NCBI GenBank assembly: GCA_947034885.2
Contig: OX344749.2
Span: 41,445,682-41,509,681 of the forward strand
Source: Thuidium tamariscinum
Taxonomy: Eukaryota > Streptophyta > Bryopsida > Hypnales > Thuidiaceae
Reading direction: 5' to 3'
Length of the DNA stretch: 64,000 nt
Positions 1 through 11,412 of the stretch are shown one piece after another. The notes beneath the pieces were generated by a model. The model had not been told where the DNA came from. It worked only from the letters and a program-made list of their open reading frames with translations, and made no database searches. The stretch's first letter is position 1. The number at the start of each line of letters is the position of its first letter. Made by a program: the position numbers and the translations under genes.

Positions 1-1011
1 AACAATACAACAAGCTAAGTAAAAGTCATACTATCAAATTATCAACAAGTGCAAAGGCACATCTTGCTATTTAAGAGATCATTAGATCAAAAAGCTTCAA
101 AACCATGGGATGAGGAGCAATGAGTTTGGTAACCCAATCTCCATGTAAGGCAACAAACACCTAATTGTCAAGCATTTGGCTAGATTCTAGCATTAAAATG
201 TATAACCTCTATAAATGAATACCTAATAGAATAATTTTAGAGGCACCTATTTTCAACACTTTGAAATTTCATAGTTAGTTCATATAGAGTCCAAAAATAC
301 ATTCTTAAATTCCCTTACAACTATAATAAGACCCATCAAATACTTTGAAAACTCAATAATAGAAACCATGCTCAAACCCTTATTTGGATTAACCATCATG
401 TTGTTTAATTTGGATGTGCTTTGACAACTACAACTAATCTCAAAAATTGACAATCTTATTTAAACTCCAACTTAAGAATCAAAACCATCCTTCAAAGTTC
501 AAGTAAGTGTTCAAATCAACTAAGGTAGAACCACCTGCAAACAATCAACACCCCATCTCTAACTTGTAGACTTCATTTATTTCTAGTAAGACCAGAATGA
601 ATTTCTAACCAAAGCTTGGAATGCATGTTTTTTTTCTTTTTCAAAGTTGGGACTAACAAGTCCATAGAACTTAAAGCATCACCACCATAGCATGAGATAT
701 GAAGCCAACTGGGTATTTGGCTGGGTTGGGCGACAATCAATACCCCATTGCATGCAAGATAGGACTCAAGAAATAGCCGAGCATGGCTAAATTTACTATG
801 CAAACTAGGAAATACTAAAACTTGGCCATGGCCTAGAAGGAAAGGTTGATTGTACTTTATCCTAATATTGAGGTATACAATTCCTGTTGACCATCCAATT
901 AATTTTTTTTTAGAAATGAAATGCTTACAAGCAATTCTAAAATTTGAAACTTTTCTTGTCCCAAATAAGATGAAAAATGAAATCCATCTGGATTTGAATT
1001 TTCCATAAGAT
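1..1011. other. AT-rich DNA without identified feature
   Basis: Nothing recognisable. A minus-strand frame (573-1055) runs through it into the palindrome but has no known domain. Confidence 0.5.
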
Positions 1012-1173
1012 GTGAAGCTCACTACATCCTCTTGGGATGGAAGGAGGTGCCCCAATCCATGTGGGACAAAGAAGTATATGAACTTGAAGGAATTCCTTCA
1101 AGCTCATACTCTCCTTTGTTCCACATGGATTGGGACACCTCACTCCACCTCAAGAGGATGTAGTGAACTTCAC
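1012..1173. repeat. Near-perfect 162-bp palindrome (foldback)
   Basis: Two arms of about 80 bp face each other around GAAGGAATTCCTTC near 1086-1099. The left arm runs from GTGAAGCTCACTACATCC, the right arm ends in GGATGTAGTGAACTTCAC, with few mismatches and almost no loop. It is either a foldback transposon or the source of a long hairpin RNA. The 160-codon minus-strand frame across it is probably incidental. Confidence 0.8.
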
Positions 1174-2180
1174 TTCTTCCTATATCCACATGAAGTGGAT
1201 GAAGGAAACTCATCCTATGAGATTTTCCAAATTTAAATTAGTTTCCTAATTAGGGTTTAGGGTGCTACAAAATTTGGTTCTTGTAACAATTGAATTGATA
1301 AGCAAATTGTGTGGTTAGTGTTTGGTAATTAGAAGGGTTTGTTGTATGGTTTTTTGATCCATATATTAATTGGATGGTTTATTCTAGCCCTTGTGTATAC
1401 GATGCTCATATTGTGTAGGAATTACTTTAGAGTAGACAATATTCTATAATGGAAATTGCTTTTATTAAGTTTTGTGATGCATATAAGGGATGTTACCTTT
1501 GCATCTAGAAGACTAGTATAAATGAAGCATTTATTGACAACATCCAATGTTTACAATTCTATGTGATTAATTAGAGTCAAACCACCTCCAAAACCATATT
1601 CTACGTCTAGCTAGCTTCCTTGTTATATTGAAAGCAATTCAAAAGTTCAAATATTTTGTTGAGTTCTAAAGGATTAAGAAGACTACTTTGGGTTTTAAGA
1701 GAATTTTGATAGGATCTTTTGACTTCATGGTTTTGAATTTCAACAAGAAATGTTTAGGATGGATGCTAATCATCTTAATGTATGTATGAAGCTTTGTTTC
1801 ACATCATTTATATATATAAAATTTAAAAAGCTTCATCAATTTCAATGTCAAAGCATGCTACAAAAAATCAATTCTAAAGCAAATATAAATTTTGTTGGAG
1901 TGTGTAGATTATTTGATACCTAGTCAAAATTATCTAAACCATTTGACTCTAAATATTGAGGTGAAAGTTTTTAAGGAATTTTATTTTAGATGATATGAAT
2001 ATAGAAAAAAAACACTATAAAATCTTCTTTTGCACTCACTTTTGAAAATCCAAAATAAAAATAAAAATAAAAGATACCAATTATTTATTGGAACATTCTT
2101 ACCATTGGAAATAAGGATTTTCAATTTCTTGTAAAAATTATCATAAGATGATCTTTGATATTCATTTCCTCGTCGAGGGC
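1174..2180. other. AT-rich DNA without identified feature
   Basis: No gene or repeat boundary was seen between the palindrome and the A element. Confidence 0.5.
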
Positions 2181-2284
2181 ACCAGCTAAGGTAGGTACAC
2201 CCAAAATGGCACCTGACCTTAAAGCGCCCTGTACCAGCTAAGGTAGGTACACCCAAAATGGCACCTGACCTTAAAGCGCCCTGT
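2181..2284. repeat. 52-bp tandem duplication at the end of an A element
   Basis: The unit starting ACCAGCTAAGGTAGG is repeated exactly once (2181-2232 and 2233-2284). It carries the left inverted repeat of the A element, so this copy has its end in duplicate. Confidence 0.85.
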
Positions 2285-2515
2285 ACAACGTGCATACATT
2301 TTCAAAATCAGTCATGTACCCAGACTGTAGATGGTGCTTTCAGAAACACACTTTGACTGTTCATAACTTTTGCATACGGTATCCAAATCCACTGTTCTTT
2401 GGTGCGTTGGAACATGCTTTCACTCACCAAGAAGACTGTAAAAACTCTGAACAACATAATAACAGGAACTAGGCATAGTATGAAAAACTAGCGCTTTTGG
2501 GTGTACCTACCTTAA
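2186..2515 (+). mobile_element. A-family MITE, copy 1
   Basis: Ends AAGGTAGGTACACCC and GGGTGTACCTACCTT are inverted repeats. The interior shares GTAGATGG, CTTTGACTGTT and GCGTTGGAACATGCTTTCAC with the copies at 12463, 39985 and 40650. TTA/TAA-like flanks suggest a PIF/Harbinger-type miniature element. There is no coding capacity. Confidence 0.75.
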
Positions 2516-2518
2516 CCC

Positions 2519-4560
2519 TGTGAGACAAAATGGAAATTGTCGGTAGGACACACCCACGAGAAAACGAACTAAGGATCAATTACCAAAACTCTCACAAACA
2601 TCATGCGGAAGCCAAAACGCAGTGTTGCACTCTTAAAACCCAAACAACAGCAGCAGCAGAATTGAAGATCGACGAAACAGGGCATGACTGGACACCCAGT
2701 CAAGACGAATCATCAGCAACTAAGAATACTGTATGGCCTAACATTCTCGCAAAGGAACTGGTTTCTTCACATAGTTGCCAGACCCCTCTTCGCCACGGCC
2801 ATGGACTACCAGGACTCTCTTCAAACCCTAATCCAGAATGATCCGACAATTCTGAAATTCACGAAAAACCGACACCATCGCATCTGTCAAAGAAGGAATC
2901 GTTCGAATGTAATTGACAATTCAGTCGAATCCCAAGACAAAGCAGACGACACCTGAAGTACGTTGCCATTCGAATTATCCTCAATTGCAGCGTCAGTTGA
3001 CTCTACTGATCCAACGTTGGGACCTGAGAACAAAGGGTTGCCCAGTCTCTGCCCTCGGGATGGCGGTCTACGTGTGCCAAGGTCTCGTCTGCTCAGACAG
3101 CCATCTAACCTTCGGCAAAGCCCTTCGAGACAAAAATGATAATTGTCGGTAGACGGGACGGTAGAACACGACTACAAGAAAACAAACAAAGGACCCATTG
3201 CCGTAACCGTAACGAACTTCATGCGCAATTCAAACACAGCCTTGCACTCGTAAACGGGAACAGCATCATCAGAATTCCAGATCGACCCAAAAGGGGATCT
3301 CAACCCGTCGCAGAAACGATACCGACAGTTTCGATCCAAAGTCAGTTAGATTCCAAGCGCAGGTGCGCCTACTCCCAAATGCTCCACCTTTGTGAGAATT
3401 GTGTGCAAGTTGGCATGGAGGGATCGTCTTCGCGGTTTGGAAAGGCAAGGCGCAACCGACGGTGGAAATCGAGGGTTTGAAATCTCGAGGGCTTGAGCGC
3501 AGATCGAGGCGAGACTAGACGTAAACCCCATCGAGCAAACTCACGTTGGGCCCCGCCCCATCCCGATTTTGTCGTTGCCCGGTCAAAGGTTTGCCAAGCT
3601 GCGCTCTGCTCATGCCCGGCTCGAAAAATTTCCCAGCTTCCTCCTGTTCACCCTGGGCATCCCTCCATCTTCCCGGCTTCCCCATCGAGAGCTTGATTCT
3701 CGAATGCTATGCTCGTTGCTTGTTGCAATACTACGCGATGCAGTGTCAGCAACGAAGACACAGATTATTTTCCTAGCTGTTCGACGATTGATGGACACGG
3801 CAGCTCTGGAGCTAGACTATGATGCTTCTTAGAAGTGACTAGCCAAGCACTGTGACAGCGCGGGAGCCAAGAGGGTGGGGAACGACTCCTTCAGCCGGCC
3901 TGCTGCATTTTCCAATGTCGCTGTACCACCCCAGAAACGACGCAGACTGAATATCAATGTCAGTGCTTAGGAGCCTCAACCAGTGCAACAACGTAATGCA
4001 CTCCTCCGATCCTGCCGGTTATGACCAGCCTTTTCGCAATGGAGGGAGAGGTTCTGGAAAACACAATGCAATGCAACAGGCATGGAAAAGGCAATTACGA
4101 TAAGAATGCTCGATCCCGAAGTGGATCGATTCCAATATGTAAGTGTCAACTCTCGACGCCAAGCGAACTCGCCTGTTCCGACCAACAGGTCGGATTACTC
4201 GCATGACCGAAATCCTCCCGCACGCTTCCTCGGACGGGTTGACATGCCTAAACCGTGAGCCTCGCCGATGAAAGTCAAAACTTCGAATTGGGATATTCGA
4301 TGCGCGCTCTACACAGGTGCTGGACGAGTTCTTGTTACTACTACTCACGGAAGAAACAGAGTGCAACGTACTCCATCTCGTAGGATCTCAAGCCGGGTTC
4401 ATTAAACTTACTGACCGTTGTAGAGCCCTTGAATGACTAAATCTCCGGAAAACATTCCACGATCTCTTGATCTTCTTCCAGTTTGACCACCTTTGTCCAG
4501 TACTTGAGGACATTCTTGAGGACGTAAGAAGTCCACATTGCACCAAGTATACTAGAATAT
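2519..4560. other. GC-richer island with a diverged duplication; gene relic or non-coding locus
   Basis: Composition here is close to that of the real genes and sharply unlike the AT-rich flanks. A block near 2519-2680 (AATTGTCGGTAG, CATGCG, TTGCACTC, AGATCGAC) recurs diverged near 3125-3290, about 600 bp later. Open frames on both strands, up to 115 codons, have no domain I recognise. The likeliest readings are a decayed gene, a long non-coding RNA gene, or the 5' part of a gene whose remaining exons are lost. Confidence 0.4.
4349..4551 (-). pseudogene. Exon-like stretch, unidentified protein
   Basis: On the minus strand, after an acceptor-like TTCTAG at 4552, one frame reads like a globular protein (SYVLKNVLKYWTK, KLEEDQEIVECFPEI, then KFNEPGLRSYEMEYVALC) and ends at a GTGAGT donor at 4348. 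A single in-frame TAG near the middle interrupts it. I cannot name the family. The natural residue mix and the splice-like borders suggest a real exon of a dead or misread gene. Confidence 0.3.
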
Positions 4561-5500
4561 ATGTCTAGCCACGCCCATGACGCATTTCTCAGTGTGTGTT
4601 TCCCTGCATGCTGTCAGAAATGAAACTCAATGGCTCTATCTCACAACCTGTGTTTAATTGTTCGGGTTTCGATAAGGAGTTGAATATATAATGCTTGCTT
4701 TGTATGCACTCGACATGTTCGATTACGTACAAGCTTCGGAGAGATTGAATGGGAATGATTTCATCTCATGCAAAAACAGCGATGTTTGAACAATTAATAC
4801 CGTCTAAGTATCATCTTAATCAGAAGCTGCAACAAAGGATCTCACGGACTTGAATTGCTCCCCGGATTAATGCCCTCCAATACATCAATCCCTTCTTTAT
4901 CTGATGGCTACTTTCAAGCAGCATAAATCAAGATATCACTGGCTTAGAAATGCCACTCCCAGTGTTTCCATTTTGCTCACCTATAGGAATGAATTTTGAT
5001 TGAGTTCTAGATCAAATTCACACTACAAACATCATCCTCATCATCCTTAACAACCAGTGTAAACATACTTCAATGCCTCAATGCCCAAACTATGTTTTTT
5101 GGGCAACATAGCAATTTTGGGTACCTCACTAGAAATGGAACTTTAAATCTTTTTTAATAACAGCAAAATTCACATAACAAGTGCCCAAGACTCCAAGTAG
5201 TAACTTTAAGGTACATAAATTTTCATAACTTTTGACTACATGGTAGAAAAGATATTGTATGATATGTAATTTTCATTGCTCAGTGGGTAGCCCAAATAGC
5301 TCAAAAATAGTTTGTTTTTCTTACTTCTAAAAATTAGGAATTTGAAATGAATGTATAATTTTGAATATATGATGGAAGCTTTGAATCATTCCATTTTGAT
5401 TAATGAGATGGAAGTTATAAGAAGTTTTAGTTACAGGGCTCTATTACATTACATAAATTGTATGTTGGGTCATGTATCAAGGTAGATGACAAGGTGGATG
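4561..5500. other. AT-rich intergenic DNA
   Basis: Composition falls from the GC island into plain AT-rich sequence. No feature found. Confidence 0.5.
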
Positions 5501-5826
5501 AATTGATTTTAGATGATATTCAATTCACTTCAAAGATTCCACTTTTTGAAGAATTTGGCTTGTGGGTGGTGTTGGCATATTGTACAAAGTGATTGCAAAA
5601 AAGACTAGTACTATTTTATCACACTTGGAATGACAAAGTTGTAAGTCACTATAACTTTTGAAAAATTGATTTTAGATGATATTCAATTCACTTCAAAGAT
5701 TCCACTTTTTGAAGAATTTGGCTTGTGGGTGGTGTTGGCATATTGTACAAAGTGATTGCAAAAAAGACTAGTACTATTTTATCACACTTGGAATGACAAA
5801 GTTGTAAGTCACTATAACTTTTGAAA
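5501..5826. repeat. 163-bp tandem direct duplication
   Basis: 5501-5663 and 5664-5826 appear identical base for base by eye, starting AATTGATTTTAGATG and ending ATAACTTTTGAAAA. Identity in non-coding DNA implies a recent duplication or a local assembly artefact. Confidence 0.9.
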
Positions 5827-6319
5827 AATGAACTTGATTAACTTGAAATTTTTTAATGGAGATGTCTAACTTGATAGTAATCAAATTATTTAATTTTTTT
5901 AGATATTTTTAGAAATAGTTTTATAGTGAAATTGAAATTGAGCTAATTTATCACACTTTGCAATTTAAGAGTTTTTAGTATTGGGGTGTATCCAAAATTA
6001 ATGATTTAGAGCTAAAATTTTTGTAGTCTATTTCTACACTAGACATGCCTGTATCTACCAAAGAGAATTCAAAAAAACATTATTATATTTCTTCTACATG
6101 TGTGCAAATAGAGCTTCTTTAAACAAGCACTTTTGAACATTCAAGATGGTTTTAAGATCATTCTTTTGATGAAATCTCTTTATTATAAAGTTCTTCCAAA
6201 TTTAAAAATTTTATTTTCATTAAAAATTCTTTTCTTCAATTTTACAAATTAAAATGTCAAAATACCTATATTCATGAAAATTTTCACTTTTCTAATTCTC
6301 CTAGTTACGGAATTTTTCT
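5827..6319. other. AT-rich intergenic DNA between the tandem duplication and C copy 1
   Basis: No feature found. Confidence 0.5.
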
Positions 6320-7045
6320 GGGTGATTGCAAGACACACTTGTCCTTTTTTTTGTCCCCTTGACCTTTAGTAGGTAGTTTTTTGCTCATAACTTTTGCATC
6401 TTTTGTTAATTTCACTTGAAACTTGAAATGAAGGTGCCTACAAAAGTTTACATTTTTTGTAATTTTTTCAGTTTTTTCAAAATTATTCTACTATTTTTAA
6501 ACTACTCCCGATTGGGTGTCTACTTTGGCCATTTTGGGGGGGTTTAGTCCTATTTTTGACCCAAAAATGAAAATTTTGAGCTGAAAATTGACATGCAAGG
6601 ACCTCACCTAAAGTTACACAAGACCTCAAAGAGATTTTTTGAAAATACTATATTATTCAACCTCCACATGTCGTCAAAGTGGCTGACTTTGTACAAGTGT
6701 AGAGAATAGAATTAATTTTTTCCAAAGATGAAATTTGTTGGAAAAGAAAGACTTTTACTTGGAAAAAAAAGGATTTTTCATTTTCATTTTTTGAGTTTTT
6801 TTACTATTTTTACCAAATTAGTGAAAAAAGAGCTATTTTCATTGTATTTCCCATTGTCTATAACATTTAGAGGAAAATTTTCGTAGGTCTGAACTTCAAG
6901 AGACATAATATTCTCATTGCTCTTCAAATTATCCATATTTTTTTCAAATTAAAAAAAAATTATTCCAAAAGTTACAGAACTCATAGGACTCAGTGATTTT
7001 GAGCCATTTTGAGACAAAATCAGTAAGTGTTTCTTGCAACGACCC
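6320..7045 (+). mobile_element. C-family TIR element, copy 1
   Basis: About 726 bp, with ends GGGTGATTGCAAGACACACT and, inverted, GGGTCGTTGCAAGAAACACT. It has no open frame of note, so it is non-autonomous. A 3-4 bp AT-rich target duplication (TTCT) is possible. Confidence 0.75.
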
Positions 7046-7590
7046 TTCTATGCTTTTCTTTCCTAGGATACCTTTTCCTTAACAATGTATACACCAAATA
7101 TATTTTTTACATTTCTTAAAATTTTTTTTACAAATTATACAAAACACTTGAAGAAATCATAAAAACTATACAAAATGCTACAAAAACTAGAGAGTGTTTC
7201 TTACAATTACCCTAGAATGAAAGATTTCCAAATAGAACCAATGTGGTTTGGATATAGGATGCTTATGGTTGGTCCAAAGTATGACTATAACTATGGAGAT
7301 TGAGGTAGAATGTGGGCAATATTTGTATGAAAAGTTCTATGACTTAAGGTTTTCAAAAGCAAGCTTAGGATTTGGAGTTTGGGATACCAAAAGATTTAGG
7401 ATTTATGATAGTAGGTAGGGTTTGGAATTTTGACTACGTACAGCTCCAAATATCCGCAAAAGAATTACATTGCCAATGTTGGACTTGAAAGCTATAGATC
7501 TATGGTATTTCAAGATGGTCAACACTAGGTAAGCCAAATCTAGAAACATATGGATAACCCCAACATTACAAGGTAAAACCTTCAAATGCA
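7046..7590. other. AT-rich spacer between C and D elements
   Basis: No coding signal or further inverted ends were found. Confidence 0.5.
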
Positions 7591-7600
7591 TTCTTAAATC

Positions 7601-7838
7601 CAATGATACTAGTATGTGAGCATAAAAGTGTGAATCTATGAGCCTTGAGCCTAAATATAAGTAAGTATCCTACATTCATTGAAGGTGTTTATAACATAAA
7701 TACCTATAATATAGGTGTTTAGAACATAGATACACTATAACCATTGAGGTGTTTATAATATAGACACGTATACTATAGGTAAATAGAATTCTAGGCTCAT
7801 AGGCTCACACTTTCTATGCTCACATACTAACAACCGTG
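7601..7838. mobile_element. D-family 238-bp MITE, copy 1
   Basis: The inverted ends read CAATGATACTAGTATGTGAG and, on the other strand, CACGGTTGTTAGTATGTGAG. The 10-bp direct repeats TTCTTAAATC and TTCCTAAATC flank it (7591-7600, 7839-7848). Long inverted ends and a 10-bp duplication point to a Mutator-like (MULE) MITE. The interior is built of AGGTGTTTATA repeats. Confidence 0.8.
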
Positions 7839-7936
7839 TTCCTAAATCATTCAGTTGTATAATTTGTCATTTCAATTTTTTATTTTCATCAATTTATTTC
7901 ATCACAGTTGTGATGTAGGAAATATGCATGTTGTTT

Positions 7937-8655
7937 GGGTGATTGCAAGAAACACTTGTCCTTTTTTTTGTCCCCTTGACCTTTAAGAGGTAGTTTTTTG
8001 CTCATAATTTTTGCATCTTCTGTTCATTTGACTTGAAACTTGAAATGAAGGCGCCTTCAAAAGTTTTACATTTTGTGTAAGTTTTTCAATTTTTTCAAAA
8101 TTATTTTACTATTTTTAAACTACCCCCGATTGGGTGTCTACTTTGGCCATTTTGGGGGGTTTTAGTACTATTTTTTATCCAAAAATGCAAATTTTGAGCT
8201 GAAAATTGTCATGCAAGGACCTCACTTAAAGTTACACAAGAACACAAAGAGATTTTTTGAAAATACTATATTGTTCAACCTCCACATGTCGTCAAAGTGG
8301 ATGACTTTGCGCAAGTGTAGAGAATAGAATTTATTTTTTTCAAAGATGAAATTTGTTGGAAAAGAAAGACCTTAACTTGGAGAAAAAAAAAGATTTTTCA
8401 TTTTCATTTTTTGAATTTTTTTACTATTTTTACCAAATTAGTGAAAAAAGAGCTATTTTCATTGTATTTTCGATTGTCTATAACATTTAGAGAAAAAATT
8501 TCTTAGGTCTGAATTTCAAGAGACATAATATTTTAATTTCTCTTCAAATTATCCATATTTTTTTCAATTTAAAAAAAAATTATTTCAAAGGGTCATAGAA
8601 CTCACAGGACTCACTGTTTTGAGCCAAAACCGGTAAGTGTTTTTTGCAATGACCC
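7937..8655 (+). mobile_element. C-family TIR element, copy 2
   Basis: About 719 bp, same orientation and closely similar to the copy at 6320 over its whole length, 0.9 kb away. A possible TTT target duplication flanks it. Confidence 0.75.
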
Positions 8656-9469
8656 TTTGCATTTCATCATTGCATTCACCACAATGCACTCTTTACGCTT
8701 CCATTTTTGCAAGGTTTTCACTTTTCAAGATCTCTATATTGTATTAGAGATACATTTTATTATTGCATTTTGAAACTAAAACCCTAGACCTATTATAGTT
8801 AGGACTTAAATTTTTTATCTCCTTGTAAATGCTTTGTGTTGTGTTTTTTAATACATGCATTGCATTTTTGCATTATGCATTTTCAACTTCAACTCATATG
8901 AGTATTATAGGCCACTTTGTATATGGTTTTCTACATGGTATTGGTTTGTAGTTGAAAATAGTTATTGTTTGAATCAAATTAGTGTTTTCAAGAATCAAAG
9001 TGGTGTTTTTTTGAAATTTTATTGAAACATTGTAGTATTTTGTTTGTTATCTATGGAGTAATTCATTGTATATAAGCACAATTTTCAATGATAAATTCCC
9101 TTATGACCCCATTAAGTGTTTATTAAAAACATTCAAATACAAATTTTTTAATTATAAAATGAGCATAGGGAATACAAAACTAGTGCAAGAAATTTTCAAA
9201 AATGAAAGGTACGGTATATGAAGAATAAGGTAAATTTAGAAATATAGGTAAATATAATATTATATATAAATCCACAAAATCTACCTATATAGCCTCCATG
9301 CATGTAAATGGCGCTTGAACACACAAGACCATCGAACATCCTTTAAAGTGCATCTCCTATAAGGTTTTATTGGTAATTTCATAGGCATATATGACTTTTA
9401 AGGGAATAATAATTTACAAGTTATTATAAATTAGTTAAATTGAAAGGACAAAATAATTGCAACCCTGTC
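8656..9469. other. AT-rich spacer
   Basis: Repeated GCATTTTG/TGCATT words only. No feature found. Confidence 0.5.
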
Positions 9470-10042
9470 TCTAAAAGAGATTTGGTACATTTTGCCTCTA
9501 ACATGTACCAAAAGTGTACATTTCAGGAGGGGGTCGCTTTTAGAAACCACCATGTTTTTAACTTCAAAAATTCATAACTAATTCCATTAGGAGGGATTTG
9601 AGGGCTCCGAAGGGCCGTTTCAGGATTGTTCCCAAAACTGGTCTGGGAACGGCTGGCCGCTGTCAGGTCAGCATTTTTTAAAATAAAAAAATAAAAAATA
9701 AAAAAAGTTTTTTTTTGGGTCCTGAAATATGAAAAAAAGTCAAAAAAAAAATTTCGAGAAAAAAAAGTCAATGATGTGGCACGGTCTCGACCACGTCGGA
9801 TTCCTGCAGATCTGTGTTCCCGCGACTGATTACGGATTTCGGGCTGTGGGAACTCACAGGCTCCCAGAGCCCTCAAATCCCTCCTAATGCATGAAGGTCC
9901 AAAAAATATGAAACGACTTGGATTAGATGCCAATTCCATTTTTCTTACCACAAAAATTTACTAAAAATTGTTTCAAGGAATTTTGCTTCTCCCAAATGCC
10001 AATCAGCTCGTAAAGGGTCGCTTTTACAGCCTCCTACCTTAA
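9470..10042 (+). mobile_element. B-family MITE, copy 1, interrupted by a G element
   Basis: The right end CCTCCTACCTTAA is intact and the left end is eroded. The sequence matches the copy at 22524 and is split at AACTAATTC by the CATTAG element 9585-9889. Confidence 0.65.
9585..9889. mobile_element. G-family MITE, copy 1 (inside a B element)
   Basis: 305 bp with ends CATTAGGAGGGATTTGAGGG and its inverse CCTCAAATCCCTCCTAATG. The interior has a GTCAGGTCAG motif, an A/T-homopolymer core and a GATGTGGCA...CCACGTC hairpin shared with other G copies. Compared with the uninterrupted B copy, no target bases are duplicated. The 142-codon frame across it is incidental. Confidence 0.8.
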
Positions 10043-10692
10043 TAAGCTTCATTTTTCCACAACAAAAATTAAAATTTTTAATTTGTCACTAAATGTGAAT
10101 GAAATCCTTATATTAAAAATCATTAAAAGTTCAAGATGTTATTGTAAAGATTTGAAATTATGCACAATTTTGAAATTAAACCATAAGAATTAATAAAATT
10201 CACATCAAAATTCAAATTGGCCTAAAAGTTTAAGATAATCTATTGATAGGAAGAAAAAAATTCAACTTGTTAAATGAGGTTGTTTGTTTTATTTTATTTA
10301 AATTTGTTTGTTTTGGTAAGATCTCTTGCCCATGCATCTTATGATAGCATTCTTAGTACTATCCAAAAGCTCTTTGCAAAGAAAGGGGTGTAGGCTTTGT
10401 TTTGAAGTGTTTGGACATACAATAGGAAAATATTGAGTTTCAAAGTTTTTATGAATTATTATGTATTAAATAATAATAAAATAACTTTAATTCTTACTTT
10501 ATTACATTGCAATAATGGCATATGGTATACTAGTTAAATTAAAATACAACAAAATTTGTTTTTATTTTCTAATAACACCCAAGACAAAAGTAATTTCACT
10601 TTAAATTATGTGAAGAAGAATTTAAGTGTATTTCTATAAATAAATTATCTAAGCTTCCAAGGTCATTTCAATCTTGACAAAAATCACGGAGG
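10043..10692. other. AT-rich spacer between B and D elements
   Basis: No feature found. Confidence 0.5.
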
Positions 10693-10702
10693 ATTCCAAA
10701 TC

Positions 10703-10940
10703 CAACGATGCTAGCGTGTGAGCGTGAACATGTGAGCATGTGAGCTTTTAATATGTATATAAGTAGATATACTACCACCTTTGAAGGTGTTTATAGTAAA
10801 AATGCCTATAATATAGGTACCTATAGTATAAATACACTCTTATCATAGAAGGTTTCTATAGTTTAAGCACCTATACTAGAGGTGTATCATCTTTGAGGCT
10901 CACAAGCTCACACTTCTATGCTCACATACTAGCAACCGTG
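10703..10940. mobile_element. D-family 238-bp MITE, copy 2
   Basis: Same length, to the base, as the copy at 7601, with a perfect 10-bp direct repeat ATTCCAAATC on both sides (10693-10702, 10941-10950). The ends are CAACGATGCTAG and, inverted, CACGGTTGCTAG. Confidence 0.85.
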
Positions 10941-11038
10941 ATTCCAAATCTTCTTTTGATGTGTTTTTAACCTTGGAGCACTTCAATGTCCATTTTCTCA
11001 ATGATATAGAAATTGAAATTCTCATTTTTTTTATTATA

Positions 11039-11412
11039 GCTTGGATGAAAGTCATCCTAATTTCTAAAGATACTTTATGAAGTTGTGATCCTATTCAAAG
11101 GTTGGATTTGGTGCTACTAGAGCACAAATTTTTGTAAAATTACAAATGTGAAAGACTATCAAGTGGTTGACTTGTATTGATTCTAGTTCAAACTTGGGAT
11201 TGCAAAAATGAGGTCATAAAATCAAAGAAAATAAAAATTCTAAAAAATCAATAGGCGAAGAAAACCTCATTTTAAATCCTATTCAACAAAATTTACTCAA
11301 AAAATGACAATATTTTGCTTGTAATTGAATTTAGAAGGAATTTTGAGTTTTCCCTTTCAAAATTTATAAAAAAATAATAGTGATAGCATTGGGGAATCTA
11401 ACCTTTATGATG
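11039..11412 (+). repeat. E-family dispersed repeat, copy 1
   Basis: Shares CATCCTAATTT, AATGAGGTCATA, ATATTTTGCTTGTAATTG and GCATTGGGGAATCTAACC with the copies near 22.2 and 38.3 kb. No terminal repeats were identified, so the class is unknown. Confidence 0.65.

Noticed and set aside
573-1055. 160-codon minus-strand frame
   Set aside because: Its first part lies in the palindrome, no domain is recognisable, and no intron or promoter context supports a gene.
4019-4366. 115-codon minus frame beside the exon-like stretch
   Set aside because: It starts within the neighbouring exon-like piece in another frame and does not look like a known protein.
9523-9951. 142-codon minus-strand frame
   Set aside because: It runs through the G element and its homopolymer core; the Phe/Lys runs come from poly-A/T.
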